A DNA stretch of 64,000 bases from Bog-473 sp963821755 (GCA_963821755.1 CAWGEX010000002.1:62001-126000); one strand, 5' to 3'; shown: positions 1 through 9,017, counted from the first letter of the stretch. Notes: generated by a model from the letters alone, not told the origin. A program made the numbers and translations.

Positions 1-8
1 ACATTGGG

Positions 9-878
9 GTGGCGGACGAGCAGCAAACGGGCGAACCCCTGCTAATCAGCGTGGTGGTGCCGGTCAAGAACGGAATGCCGTGGGTGGAGGAGCAACTCCA
101 GGCCTTGGCCGCCCAGCAGATTGAGGTCGACTGGGAAGTGGTGGTGGCCGACAACGGCTCCGACGATGGGACCCGTTCCTGTGTGCTGCGGTGGTCGGAG
201 CGGTACCCTCACATCCACCTGGTGGACGCTTCGGCCCGTCGAGGGGCGGGGGCGGCTCGCAACATCGGGGTCCGGGCCGCCCGTGGCCGCCTCCTGGCCT
301 TCTGTGACGCCGACGACGTGGTGAGGCCAGGTTGGGTCGCCTCCATGTCGGCCGCCCTGGCCGACGCCGATCTGGTCGCTGGGGTGTTCGACTTCAGCGC
401 CCTGGACGGGGTCCCGACATCGATTCCTGTCCCCGCCGCCACACGGCAGTTGGGGTTCCTCCCCTTCGCCCTGGGCGCCAATCTGGCCGTCCGCCGGGAG
501 GTCTTCGAGGCCGTGCAGGGTTTTTGCGAGGAGCTCTCACCGGAGGAGGATGTCGACCTGTGCTGGCGGCTCCAACTGGCCGGATACCGGTTCGCAGTGA
601 CCGCCGACGCTGCAGTGGAGAAGCGCGAGCGAACCGGTGCAAGGCCCATGTTCCAGGCCGCCTGGGCCTATGGACGATGCGGGCCGCGGCTCTTCGGGCG
701 CTACCGTGCGGATGGCATGCGGCGCGACATACGCGGCGCAGCCAAGGCCTGGGCCTGGTTGGTTGTCGCCAGTCCAGGGTTGGTCAACCCGAAGCGACGC
801 CGTCAGTGGGTGCGCACGTTCGGCATCCGCGCCGGCCGATTGGCCAGCTCGATCCACCAGCGGGTGTTTTATCCCTAG
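9..878 (+). CDS. Family 2 glycosyltransferase
   Basis: This 289-residue GT-A fold glycosyltransferase probably transfers a sugar from a nucleotide-sugar to a growing surface glycan at the inner face of the membrane. The N-terminus has the GT2 pattern: a VVVPVKNG strand, then VVVADNGSDDGT for nucleotide binding, then AFCDADDVV as the DxD-type metal site. Further on, EEDVDLCWRLQLAG matches the ED acceptor/catalytic motif of the family. The start is GTG at the window edge, so the upstream signals are cut off. It is clearly paralogous to the minus-strand GT2 at 48085-48936: both end in an R-L..S-x-x-Q-R-V-F-[YF]-P tail. The donor and acceptor sugars cannot be read from sequence. Confidence 0.9.
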   Translation: MADEQQTGEPLLISVVVPVKNGMPWVEEQLQALAAQQIEVDWEVVVADNGSDDGTRSCVLRWSERYPHIHLVDASARRGAGAARNIGVRAARGRLLAFCDADDVVRPGWVASMSAALADADLVAGVFDFSALDGVPTSIPVPAATRQLGFLPFALGANLAVRREVFEAVQGFCEELSPEEDVDLCWRLQLAGYRFAVTADAAVEKRERTGARPMFQAAWAYGRCGPRLFGRYRADGMRRDIRGAAKAWAWLVVASPGLVNPKRRRQWVRTFGIRAGRLASSIHQRVFYP

Positions 879-1076
879 AGCGGGGAGCACTAGGCGTGAC
901 CGGCGTTCAATCAAAGACCATCGCGTGGCGTGCTACCTCAAGACCAGAGATCCGGCTGTGCGCTCGTCTACGCTTGGCCTCCTGTCGACTGATGCACCGT
1001 GTCGCGCCATGTGCGACCTGCCATCCACCCGGTCGGCGTCGACGCCATGGTCGCAACTCAGGGACGGGAGTCCAGC

Positions 1077-1895
1077 ATGCCCAGCATCGAAGAGAACATT
1101 GACAAGTGGAATGCCGGCTATGACTGGCGCCTGCGAGGTGACGCGTGGTCGAGACCCTGGGGCGGCGCTGAGTCGCAGTGGTACGGCAGCATCTTCCCTC
1201 GAATCCGTCACTTTCTACCTGCCTCTGCCGTCTTGGAGATAGCACCAGGCTTCGGGCGTTGGACAGAGTTTCTCCTCGAGCACTGCGACACGCTGACTGC
1301 CGTTGACGTCGCATCCAAGTGCATCGAGGGCTGCCGCGAGCGTTTCGCCCACTATCCTCAAGCCAGATTCGAAACGAACGACGGACAATCTCTCCCGATG
1401 GTGGAAGACCAGTCGATTGACTTCGCCTTCAGCTTCGATTCGCTGGTGCACGTCGAGTCGGATGTACTGATCGGTTATCTCGCCGAACTGGCACGAACGC
1501 TGAAACCCGAAGGCGTCGCATTCCTCCACCACTCCAACTACGGAAGCTACCGGCGTTCCGCTCATGCCTTCGCTCCCCTGCAGACCACCCTTGACCGTTT
1601 GCCCGCAGTCGCCCGAGCTGGCCTGATGCGGACGGGCGTCTACCGTGGCGCACACTGGCGCGCCTCAAGCGTCTCGGCCTCCGGTTTCGCCGGACTGAGC
1701 GACGCGGCAGGACTGCACTGCGTCGGCCAAGAGCTGGTGAACTGGGAGGGTGGCGTGGTCCTTCTCGACTCGATGTCAGTTGTGACTCGACCCGGTTCAC
1801 GCTGGGACCGTCCCAATAGCGTCGTCAAGAATCGACTGTTCCGGCTCGAGGCTCGATCAATTCGAAAATCTGGCTCCGTCTATTCCCTTCCCTAG
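1077..1895 (+). CDS. Class I SAM-dependent methyltransferase
   Basis: A 272-residue methyltransferase, probably acting on a sugar or glycan intermediate given its glycosyltransferase neighbours. VLEIAPGFGRWTEFL is motif I (SAM-binding glycine-rich loop), TAVDVASKCIEGC is motif II, and the SIDFAFSFDSLVHVE stretch corresponds to the post-II acidic motif. The reading frame is open further upstream to 999, but the ATG at 1077 is preferred. It follows a purine-rich GGGACGGGAG stretch, and the protein from there has the usual length and begins just before conserved sequence. The substrate is unknown. Confidence 0.82.
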   Translation: MPSIEENIDKWNAGYDWRLRGDAWSRPWGGAESQWYGSIFPRIRHFLPASAVLEIAPGFGRWTEFLLEHCDTLTAVDVASKCIEGCRERFAHYPQARFETNDGQSLPMVEDQSIDFAFSFDSLVHVESDVLIGYLAELARTLKPEGVAFLHHSNYGSYRRSAHAFAPLQTTLDRLPAVARAGLMRTGVYRGAHWRASSVSASGFAGLSDAAGLHCVGQELVNWEGGVVLLDSMSVVTRPGSRWDRPNSVVKNRLFRLEARSIRKSGSVYSLP

Positions 1896-2298
1896 ACGAC
1901 GCCGTCTTCGATTCTTCAACGGAGTGTCGCGGCGAGATCACCATCTGCCACAAGAGGCGATCTGAATGGGCCAAATATTTCTCGGGTGGTGGGAATCGAA
2001 CCCACGGAGGGTCGCATTTGACGGCTTTCGAGGAGCTGCGCGGTTGTCGGTTCTGTCATTCCTCCCAAGAGAGCGCATGGTGATGCCGGCGCCCTTCGCC
2101 CGCGAGATGTCCAGGGTTAGCCGCCCGCCCAGCGGACAGCGGAGCCGGCTCTCCACGGTTCGGCGGACACGCACCCGACCGGGACTTACCGCCCGGGATC
2201 AGATCGCAGAGTCGGCTAGCTTGCCAGTGGGACTCGAGGGTTGTGGTGCAACATCCAATCGCTCCGGGTCGGTGGGTTGGCGAGGAGGAGGGGAACCA
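1896..2298. other. Intergenic region with tRNA-like element
   Basis: No convincing protein gene lies in these 403 bases. The minus strand carries a tRNA-like 3' end (see 1982-2005). A 78-codon minus-strand frame at 1938-2174 reads through that element and gives a peptide containing RGFDSHHPR. This is the typical artificial translation of a tRNA T-arm, so I do not treat it as a gene. The segment 2100-2180 is rich in inverted repeats, such as TGTCC at 2109-2113 with GGACA at 2134-2138. A strong Shine-Dalgarno sequence for the next gene lies at 2283-2293. Confidence 0.5.
1982..2005 (-). ncRNA. tRNA-like T-arm and acceptor strand
   Basis: Read on the minus strand, 2005-1989 is a perfect five-base-pair T-stem (GTGGG/CCCAC) around the canonical seven-base loop TTCGATT. 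It is followed directly by a seven-base acceptor strand, CACCCGA (1988-1982). No normal anticodon arm lies within tRNA distance upstream. The exact seven-base complement TCGGGTG does occur on the same strand at 2178-2172, which would close a molecule of about 197 nt. The element could be an attachment-site remnant of a tRNA 3' end, an intron-split tRNA, or a tmRNA-like RNA. I could not find a tag-peptide frame or group I intron core. Confidence 0.45.
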
Positions 2299-4095
2299 AT
2301 GGATACACCGGGCGGCGAATCCACGTTGCCGGCCTGTCCCGAGGCACATGGGAACGCGTCAGGTGTGTCCGTCCGGCGAATGCCGCCGCTTGGGGCGATG
2401 CTCATCTTTGTAGCCATGGCGGTGGCAACAGCATGGTACATACATGACTTCGCCTCCAATATTCTTTTCTACGATCAGTGGTCCGATGTGAACGTTCTTC
2501 GGAGTGCGCACGATGGCACGTTGACCTTGGGAACACTTTGGGCCCAACACAATGAGAACAGGATCCTGTTTCCCAACTTGGTCGTCCTGCTCCTCGGCTA
2601 CACCACCCATCTGAACGTGATCGTCGAGGATTTCCTCAGCGGAGCCCTCTGGTGCGTGGCCACCATCCTTTTGATCCTCGCCCACAAGCGACGGTCCCCA
2701 TCGATCCCGTGGCTCCTCTACTGTCCGGTGGCTCTTTTGTTCATTTCTTTCATTGGGCTCGCCGACACCCTCTTCGGATTCAATCTCACGTGGTATCTCG
2801 TGTTGGCTGGGCTGGCTGGCGCTCTCTTTCTCCTGGACCGACCGGTGTTGACCAAGCTCACGTTCTTTGGAGCGGTCGCCCTCGCGGTGGTTGGGAGCTA
2901 TTCGTCCCTGCAGGGACTGTTGATCTGGCCCGCCGGCCTGGTGCTCTTGTACCTGCGCCGGCGATCCAACGCGCTTCTGCTCCAATGGATTCTCTATGCC
3001 GGCGTAACGGGCGTTGTGTACTTCATTCATTTCAATTTTGCGGCCGGAGGAACCAACGACGCGTACCTCTTCGGGCATCCGCTGGCGACGACGAAGTTCT
3101 TCTTCTCCGTGATCGGCAACGTGGTAGACGCCGCCGTTCCCAATACCCCTCTCGCCGGAAACGTGAACGATCTGGAGCTGGGAATCGTCATCTTCGCCAT
3201 TGCGGTGTGGGCATTGATCCGCGGGTTTCGCCGCGGCTCATCAAGCGGAGCCCCGATCGGGGTATCCCTGATCGTCTTCGGGTTGTTGTTCGTCGCCACG
3301 GTCTCCATCGGACGTACGCAGTTGGGGCTGGCGACCGCCGGTCGGTACTCGACCTTCGCCCTCACGATCTGGGCGGGCGCCTACCTGGTGTTTCTCGAGC
3401 CGATCTCTCGGGAGCTCAGGGAGCTGGGAGCGTCCTGGTTGGGAAGGACCGACCGCGTCGCCGCGGGCGGGTGGTCGCGGGACGCGCCTTGGGCACAGGT
3501 GGTCACCGCGGCGGCCCAACTGCTCTTGATCGTTCTCATCGTTTTCCAGTTGGTGCTAGGAACCGAAAATGGCCTCATTTTCGCAAGGGCTTGGAGAAGC
3601 CAAGAAGCCGTTATCGCCGACGTGTCGGTGAACGTCAAGAAGGCTCCCGATCCCATGTTGCAATCTGAGTTGGGCCAGGCCCTAAATCCCTCCTTCATTC
3701 GGCAGATGGCGGAGTACGCGCGATCCCAACGATTGAGCCTCTTCGGAACATCGGTCGCCGCTGCAGACACTCGCCAGGGTTTGTTCCCGAGCCTTCTCAC
3801 CAGTGTCATCGTCCCCGCCAGTGATTCCACGGTGTCGGGCAACACTGCGCTCGATGCCGTTGTCAGTGACTCCAACGTGAAACGTGTGGAGTTTCAAGCC
3901 ACGGGACCGTCTCTCCATCGCGCAATCATCGGAATTGCGACACCGAAACCGTACGGCTGGGTTGCCCTCTGGGACACAACCAAGGTCGCCAATGGCGTCT
4001 ACCTGGTCCGAAGCGTCCTGGTGCGTTCAGACACGACGAGGATCTTCAGCTCACCCATTGGGATCCGCGTTGAAAACAAATCGAGGGCGTCCTGA
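2299..4095 (+). CDS. Polytopic membrane protein, GT-C glycosyltransferase-like
   Basis: A 598-residue integral membrane protein with around ten hydrophobic segments, starting near residue 30 (AMLIFVAMAVATAWYI) and ending before a soluble C-terminal domain of about 140 residues. The acidic motif FYDQWSDVN directly after the first membrane segment is the position of the catalytic or metal-binding acidic residues in GT-C enzymes that use polyprenyl-phosphate sugars. The start at 2299 is supported by a very strong GAGGAGGAGGGG ribosome site at 2282-2293, although the frame is open further upstream. Codon use looks less GC-biased than in the neighbouring nucleotide-sugar genes. I do not recognise the exact subfamily. 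Confidence 0.75.
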   Translation: MDTPGGESTLPACPEAHGNASGVSVRRMPPLGAMLIFVAMAVATAWYIHDFASNILFYDQWSDVNVLRSAHDGTLTLGTLWAQHNENRILFPNLVVLLLGYTTHLNVIVEDFLSGALWCVATILLILAHKRRSPSIPWLLYCPVALLFISFIGLADTLFGFNLTWYLVLAGLAGALFLLDRPVLTKLTFFGAVALAVVGSYSSLQGLLIWPAGLVLLYLRRRSNALLLQWILYAGVTGVVYFIHFNFAAGGTNDAYLFGHPLATTKFFFSVIGNVVDAAVPNTPLAGNVNDLELGIVIFAIAVWALIRGFRRGSSSGAPIGVSLIVFGLLFVATVSIGRTQLGLATAGRYSTFALTIWAGAYLVFLEPISRELRELGASWLGRTDRVAAGGWSRDAPWAQVVTAAAQLLLIVLIVFQLVLGTENGLIFARAWRSQEAVIADVSVNVKKAPDPMLQSELGQALNPSFIRQMAEYARSQRLSLFGTSVAAADTRQGLFPSLLTSVIVPASDSTVSGNTALDAVVSDSNVKRVEFQATGPSLHRAIIGIATPKPYGWVALWDTTKVANGVYLVRSVLVRSDTTRIFSSPIGIRVENKSRAS

Positions 4096-4182
4096 CCGGC
4101 CTACCGCAGCCGAGCCGGGGCGACCTCGGGTTCCCGACCCCGTCGGCGCGTGTGACGCCCCGGCTGACGATCCGCCGCCCAA

Positions 4183-4980
4183 TCACAGCGCCAGGGGAAA
4201 CCGCTTTCCCCTGGTCAAGTAGCAGGTCGAAATGTCGAAGCCTTCCGGGTCCGTGGCCGGCCAACCTTTGGTGATGTAGATCGAGTCTCTGGTGATGGTC
4301 AACTTGCCGATGATGTCGGTGCGGCTGGCCGCCGTCATTACCAGCTCCAATACCAAGTTGGAGAGCGCCGTCTCATCTCTGTATTGCGCATCGGTCCCTT
4401 GCCACTCCTCGCCCGGCCAGTGCGCCCAGCCCCAGTCCTCGATCACGTAGAGCCCAAGGGGACGAACTCGAGGGAGTAGGAAGTTAAGCGATGCCTTGGT
4501 CGGACCATAGAGGTGGGAGCAGTCATCGATCACCAGATCGATCTCTCCGTCCGGGAAGTTCTCCGTCATGATCCGGTCCAACGCGGTGTGGTCGCTCTGG
4601 TCGATCCCGTAGTAGAGACGAACCGCATCGCTCAGCCTCTGTTGCGCAATGCGGCTTTCGAGAGGTCCACGATGCCATTCCAACAGGTCAAGTCCTACCA
4701 ATCGCCGAGGTACGAACATCTCTTGGAGGAACAGGACGCTACCGCCCTTGAATATTCCGAGGTCGATGACATTCTCGACTCGTTCCGGCGCCTCTCGAAC
4801 GAACGCTTCGACCATCGAGCGGCTCTTGAGTAGCGCGAACTCGTCAGGCTCATTCACCCCCTCCGAGCGATCCGCCGACAACGAGAAGTGGGTATCCCCC
4901 ACCATGAGTTGCTCGTCGCTCAACCACTGCAGTCGCGCCAGACGAGAAGACGCACTGTGTCCATCGGAAACGTCGGGCAC
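4183..4980 (-). CDS. Class I SAM methyltransferase (sugar-modifying type)
   Basis: A 265-residue Rossmann-type methyltransferase. NVIDLGIFKGGSVLFLQE is a motif I variant, RLVGLDLLEW is motif II, and EIDLVIDDCSHLYGPTKASL resembles the post-motif region with conserved Asp-Asp-Cys-Ser-His found in cephalosporin-hydroxylase/sugar O-methyltransferase relatives. YVIEDWGWAHWPG follows. It ends convergently with the preceding plus-strand membrane protein. A perfect ten-base-pair hairpin overlaps its last codons. Its likely role is methylating a glycan residue of the surface polymer; the substrate is inferred only from context. Confidence 0.75.
   Translation of the reverse strand: MPDVSDGHSASSRLARLQWLSDEQLMVGDTHFSLSADRSEGVNEPDEFALLKSRSMVEAFVREAPERVENVIDLGIFKGGSVLFLQEMFVPRRLVGLDLLEWHRGPLESRIAQQRLSDAVRLYYGIDQSDHTALDRIMTENFPDGEIDLVIDDCSHLYGPTKASLNFLLPRVRPLGLYVIEDWGWAHWPGEEWQGTDAQYRDETALSNLVLELVMTAASRTDIIGKLTITRDSIYITKGWPATDPEGFDISTCYLTRGKRFPLAL
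4191..4214. terminator. Bidirectional hairpin at convergent gene ends
   Basis: CCAGGGGAAA (4191-4200), loop CCGC (4201-4204) and TTTCCCCTGG (4205-4214) form a perfect ten-base-pair stem between the ends of the plus-strand membrane protein and the minus-strand methyltransferase. The hairpin lies inside the last codons of the methyltransferase. The TTT tract sits within the stem rather than after it, so its efficiency as an intrinsic terminator is uncertain. Confidence 0.6.
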
Positions 4981-5074
4981 CAGCCATCACCTCCCCATCC
5001 CACCGGCCGGGCGATATTGTGCCAGGCCGGTCGGTGTCGTTCATCGAACGTTGCCTACGCCAGTTGATCAACCC

Positions 5075-5589
5075 TCAGAGCGACCCGTGGCTCCGTGTCC
5101 TCAGCGCGGCGGCAGTGGGCACGGCGAAGTGCAACATAACGGCGTAGCTCGAGACGTCCTCATTGAGGGCAACCACCAGCGCAGCCACCATCGACGCCAG
5201 GGGTGACAGCCATAAACGGGCCAGGAAGAAGGATCCGGCCACCAGCAGCAGGAAGAACGGAAGCTCCACGGTCATGGCGCCATAGACCCCGCCGATGTCC
5301 GCACCGGGCGCGGCCAATGCGGGGACCAACGGCGACGTCGTCCCAGTATGGAGGAACGAGTTCACGAAGTTGACACTGCCGGAACAGACTGCGAGCCACG
5401 TCGGCGTACGAGTAGTCGTCGACGTTGATCTGGTGAGCTTGCACGCGGGCCACGAAAAGCACGCACCCACACGGCGGTGGCTACAAGAAGGGCGACGACG
5501 AGGAAGAGGTCTTGATTTCTCTCCGATTCGGTCTCTACCTTGCCCGTTTCTTCGCCAACGGCGGTCGTCTGGTCGGTGAGCACCGTCAT
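5075..5589 (-). pseudogene. Truncated GT-C (family 39-like) membrane protein
   Basis: This is the N-terminal part only, about 170 residues, of a polytopic glycosyltransferase, spread over three frames. The parts are a start MTVLTDQTTAVGE at 5589 with a first membrane segment LFLVVALLVATAVWV, then VARVQAHQINVDDYSYADVA near 5440 in a second frame, then ELPFFLLLVAGSFFLARLWL near 5245 in a third. The DDYSY motif after the first membrane segment is the conserved acidic site of GT39-like enzymes. The remaining 300 or more residues of such a protein are absent: a stop at 5075 is followed by unrelated sequence. Two frame changes may be sequencing errors, but the truncation looks real. Confidence 0.6.
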
Positions 5590-5600
5590 CACGGCACACG

Positions 5601-6826
5601 TCAGATGCCGATACTGGAAATGGGCACATCGTCGCATCAACGTCCCAGGTGGTGCCCACATAGAGGGGTGCCGCCACCATGACCCCTTCGGGCGGGTCCA
5701 GGATGTCGGGTCCGAAGGTGTCGAAGGACGTGGCGGGCTTCCACGGCAGGAACGGCCGGTCGCTCCATTTGCCGAAACCGGTCATCGCCGTCCAGACCGA
5801 GTACCGGCCCCTCGGCAGTGGGATGTTGTGCAGTCGGCACTTCACCTCGAAGTCGCCGGACGGAAAGAGACCGTGGTGCTTGGTGATGAACATGGGGAAC
5901 GCCGTACCCAACGAAATGCCGACGAAGAAGTCGGCTTCCACGGTCTCGGGCGAGTTGAGGGTCATACGGACCTCGGCGTCCTCCAGCGACATGACCGGCC
6001 CTCCGTCCGGTCCGGTGATGGCTGCCTTGAGCATCCGGACGATGCCATCGTTGGAGGTCGCCAGCGATGCATCGTCCTGGATCGACGACCGGTAGAGGGC
6101 AGCCACTTCCCTGGTGGGGCCCGCCGCCTGCACCACGGCGTCGGCCAGCCAGACCGCCTTCTGACAGGTGGCCTCGACCGAAGTCAGGTCGTGCGAGACG
6201 TAGACGAGCGAGGTGCCCTGGCGGACGACCTCTTCGATTCGACCGATGCACTTCTGCTGAAAGTTGGCATCGCCCACCGCCAGCACCTCGTCCACCAGCA
6301 GGATGTCTGGCTCCAAGAAGGCGGCGATGGAGAAGCCCAATCGCATCTGCATGCCCAGCGAGAAAAACTTGACCTGCCGGTCGATGGCGTCCTCCAGTCC
6401 GGCGAACTCGACGATCTGATCGAATCGGTCGCGGGTCATCTTGCGGCGCATCCCGAGCACGGCACCGTAGAGGTAGACGTTCTCGCGCCCGGTGAGGTCA
6501 GGGTGGATGCCGCTGGTGACACTGAGGAGTGCACCGAGGCGGCCCTGCACCTGGCACACCCCGGCCGACTGGTAGGTGACCCGGCTGATGATCTTGAGAA
6601 GGGTGGTCTTCCCCGAACCGTTGATGCCAATGAGCCCCAGCGTTCCGCCCGGTTCCACCTCGAGGCTGACGTCCTTCAGCACCCAGCGGTAGTCCCTCCG
6701 GACCGACTTGGAAAGCGATCGACGCATGCGGAGGAGCTGGTCGTAGAAGAGCGGTGCTGTGCGATCGGCGCGGAACTTCTTCCACACGTGTTCGACGCGG
6801 ATCGACCCGTCAGGCAATGTCGGCAA
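5601..6826 (-). CDS. wzt: Polysaccharide ABC exporter ATP-binding protein (Wzt-like)
   Basis: The cytoplasmic ATPase that powers export of an undecaprenyl-linked polysaccharide or teichoic-acid-like polymer. Walker A is GINGSGKTTLLK, the signature is FFSLGMQMRLGFSIA, Walker B is DILLVDEVLAVGD, and the switch histidine is in YVSHDLTSV. After the roughly 240-residue nucleotide-binding domain comes a Wzt-type C-terminal beta-sandwich that may read a glycan signal. The frame remains open to 5075, but recognisable Wzt sequence ends near 5640. A TGA at 5603-5601 in a neighbouring frame, just before the next gene start, is taken as the true end, so one frameshift lies at about 5605-5640. The start overlaps the permease stop by 17 bases. 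Confidence 0.88.
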
Positions 6827-7721
6827 AGTTCACCTCCAATCGCTTGAAGAGCCGATAGCCCACTAACACGTAACACGCAGTACCGGCCATGGCCGCCAGC
6901 AGGGGGCCCGGGACTGGGTTGAGGCCGAGGAGCATGCCGCGACGGGCATCGTCGATCACCGGTCCCAGCGGGCTGAAAAAGCCGTAGACGATTTGCCATC
7001 CCTTGGGAACGTTCTTGAATTGCCAGATGACCGGGGTGGCGAACAGACCCAGCTGGATCACTATGGGAAGTACCTGAGCAAGGTCGCGCATCTGGATGAT
7101 CAGGGCAGACACCGCAATCGTTATCCCAATGACGAAGAGCAACTCGATCACCATCAGGGGCAGGACCCACAAGGTCGTGGGAAATTTCGGGGCAAACCCG
7201 TAGAGAATAAAGAGCACCACCAGGGGGATCCACGACAGGAGGGTGTTCACCGCCGTCACCAGGATGGTCTCGAGGGGGAAGCACTCCCGCGGGAACTGAG
7301 TTTTGCTCATGAGGGCGTCGTTGGTCATCATCGACGGGCCGCCCGTACCCAAGGACTGGGAGAAGAAGGTCCAGCACAGGATGCCGATGTAGGCGAAGAT
7401 CGGGTATGGGATCCCGGGAATTCCCAAGGACTTGGTCCGGGAGAAGATGACGGTGAAGATGGCGAGCATGGCCAGCGGGGCGATGAGCGCCCAGAGCAGC
7501 CCGAGGGTGGCCTGCTTGTACTGGGCCCGGATGTCCCGTTCAGCCAGGGTGTAGATGATGTCGCGGCTCGCCCACAGCTCCTTGAGGGACGGCCACAGCT
7601 GGGATTGGTGGTTGTAGATCAGGTGGCTCGGTGGCTCCGTCGGCATCGACGCGACATCGAGCGCTTGGAGACCGCCGTCGTGGCGAGGCACGCCCTCCTC
7701 CGATGGAGTCGGCAAGGTCAT
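6810..7721 (-). CDS. wzm: Polysaccharide ABC exporter permease (Wzm-like)
   Basis: A 303-residue ABC-2 type membrane permease that forms the channel for polysaccharide export with the adjacent Wzt-like ATPase. A cytoplasmic N-terminus is followed by AERDIRAQYKQATLGLLWAL, the typical amphipathic entry helix of Wzm/TagG proteins, then six hydrophobic segments beginning LAMLAIFTVIFS. The ATG at 7721 is preferred over the much longer upstream open frame because it follows a GGAGAGGG ribosome site and gives the normal family length. It is divergent from the GT4 gene at 7851. A possible -10 (TAATGT, minus strand) lies in the shared intergenic region. Confidence 0.9.
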   Translation of the reverse strand: MTLPTPSEEGVPRHDGGLQALDVASMPTEPPSHLIYNHQSQLWPSLKELWASRDIIYTLAERDIRAQYKQATLGLLWALIAPLAMLAIFTVIFSRTKSLGIPGIPYPIFAYIGILCWTFFSQSLGTGGPSMMTNDALMSKTQFPRECFPLETILVTAVNTLLSWIPLVVLFILYGFAPKFPTTLWVLPLMVIELLFVIGITIAVSALIIQMRDLAQVLPIVIQLGLFATPVIWQFKNVPKGWQIVYGFFSPLGPVIDDARRGMLLGLNPVPGPLLAAMAGTACYVLVGYRLFKRLEVNFADIA

Positions 7722-7838
7722 CGCATGCGCCACCCTCTCCACCCGCCACTGCAGGCCCTCGTTCAAACAGACTCGGACGAAGCACATTATCGCGCGCCCC
7801 CGTACCGGCCGAAAAGCCGGGCTGAGGTCCACGGCCAG

Positions 7839-7844
7839 TACTAT
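7839..7844 (+). promoter_or_regulatory. -10 hexamer of a leaderless promoter
   Basis: TACTAT lies six bases before the GTG start at 7851. A start site about seven bases below the hexamer would fall at the start codon, giving a leaderless mRNA. No ribosome-binding sequence is seen. Confidence 0.5.
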
Positions 7845-7850
7845 CGCCGG

Positions 7851-9017
7851 GTGCACGCTGACCAGGGGTTCTCGGCCCAGGCGCCCGACGGACCCCTCCG
7901 GGTGCTGCTGGTGATCAAGTGCCTCGGCTACGGCGGGGCGGAGCGTCTGCTGGTCGACATGGTGGCGGTGGGTGACCGGCGGCGATTCGACTACGAGGTG
8001 GCCTACGTGCTCCGGGACCTGGACGCCCTGGTGCCGTCCGTCGTGAAGGGCGGAACGCCTGTGCATGCGCTCGGTGCCGCCCACAACGCCGATCTGCGGT
8101 GGATGGCGACCCTCCGCCGCGTCCTGATGGAAGGGCACTACGACGTGGTCCATTTCCACCTCCCATACGCGGCCGCACTGGGCCAGCTGGTCGTGGCTTC
8201 CCTCCCCCGGGCCGCCCGACCCGGCGTGGTGTACACCGAACACAGCTTGTGGGATCGGGAGCCGTTCGTCATCAGGGCGCTGCTGCGGGCCTCGATGAGA
8301 AAGGATGAACAGCTGGTCGCGGTGTCGCAGGCGTCCCACGACGCCCTCCCGGCGCCGCTGCGACGTCGGGCCCGAACGGTGGTGCACGGCGTAGACCTGT
8401 CCCGGTCGGATTCGCTCTTGGCCCGACGGACCGAACTGAGGGCCATCGTGCGGGCCGAACTCGGCGTGGAACCCGGCGAGCTTCTCTTCATGACCGTGGC
8501 CAACCTGCGACCCGAAAAGGGCTACCAGGTGTTGCTCGATGCGGCCAGGACCATCGCAGACCGCGGGCTTCCATTCCGGATCGCCGCGGTGGGACGAGGA
8601 CCGCTGGACACCGCCCTCCAAGCCCGTCACGTCGAACTGGCGCTGGGCGACCGGTTCCAGTTCCTCGGCCAGCGCGACGACGTGCTGGAACTGTTGGCGG
8701 GGGTCGACGCCTTTGTCCTGCCCTCGCTGCACGAAGGTCTCCCCGTGACACTGATGGAGGCCACCAGCGTCGGGCTGCCCATTGTGGCCAGCTCGGTGGG
8801 CGGCATCCCCCAGATCCTCGAAGACGAGGTCGACGCCCTCCTCGTGCCGCCGGGCGACCCGGGCGCCCTGGTCGAGGCCATGACGCGCCTGGCGTCGGAT
8901 CGGGAATTGCGGGAACGTCTGGGCCGGCGGGCCAAGCTCCGGAGCTCGATGTTCGACATCGTCGAGGCCAGCCGGACCATAGGCGACATCTACGAACAGG
9001 TGAGTAAGGCACGATGA
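7851..9017 (+). CDS. Family 4 glycosyltransferase
   Basis: A 388-residue GT-B fold retaining glycosyltransferase. The N-terminal domain has LVIKCLGYGGAERLLVDM, the acceptor-side glycine-rich loop of GT4 enzymes. The C-terminal donor domain has TVANLRPEKGYQVLLDA and LPSLHEGLPVTLMEATSVGLPIV, where the E-x7-E motif binds the nucleotide-sugar. The GTG at 7851 was chosen because it directly precedes the conserved N-terminal strand and sits correctly below a leaderless-type -10. Its stop overlaps the next gene's ATG (ATGA), so the two GT4 genes are translationally coupled. Confidence 0.9.
   Translation: MHADQGFSAQAPDGPLRVLLVIKCLGYGGAERLLVDMVAVGDRRRFDYEVAYVLRDLDALVPSVVKGGTPVHALGAAHNADLRWMATLRRVLMEGHYDVVHFHLPYAAALGQLVVASLPRAARPGVVYTEHSLWDREPFVIRALLRASMRKDEQLVAVSQASHDALPAPLRRRARTVVHGVDLSRSDSLLARRTELRAIVRAELGVEPGELLFMTVANLRPEKGYQVLLDAARTIADRGLPFRIAAVGRGPLDTALQARHVELALGDRFQFLGQRDDVLELLAGVDAFVLPSLHEGLPVTLMEATSVGLPIVASSVGGIPQILEDEVDALLVPPGDPGALVEAMTRLASDRELRERLGRRAKLRSSMFDIVEASRTIGDIYEQVSKAR

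Noticed and set aside
1938..2174. A 78-codon minus-strand gene
   Set aside because: It reads through the tRNA-like T-arm (RGFDSHH) and shows no family; probably non-coding.
5075..6826. A 583-residue Wzt with a C-terminal membrane domain
   Set aside because: Wzt similarity ends near 5640. The remainder is low-complexity out-of-frame sequence, followed by a piece of a separate GT-C gene with its own start at 5589.
6810..8732. A 640-residue permease with a long N-terminal extension
   Set aside because: The extension is antisense to the GT4 gene; Wzm starts at ATG 7721 with a ribosome site.
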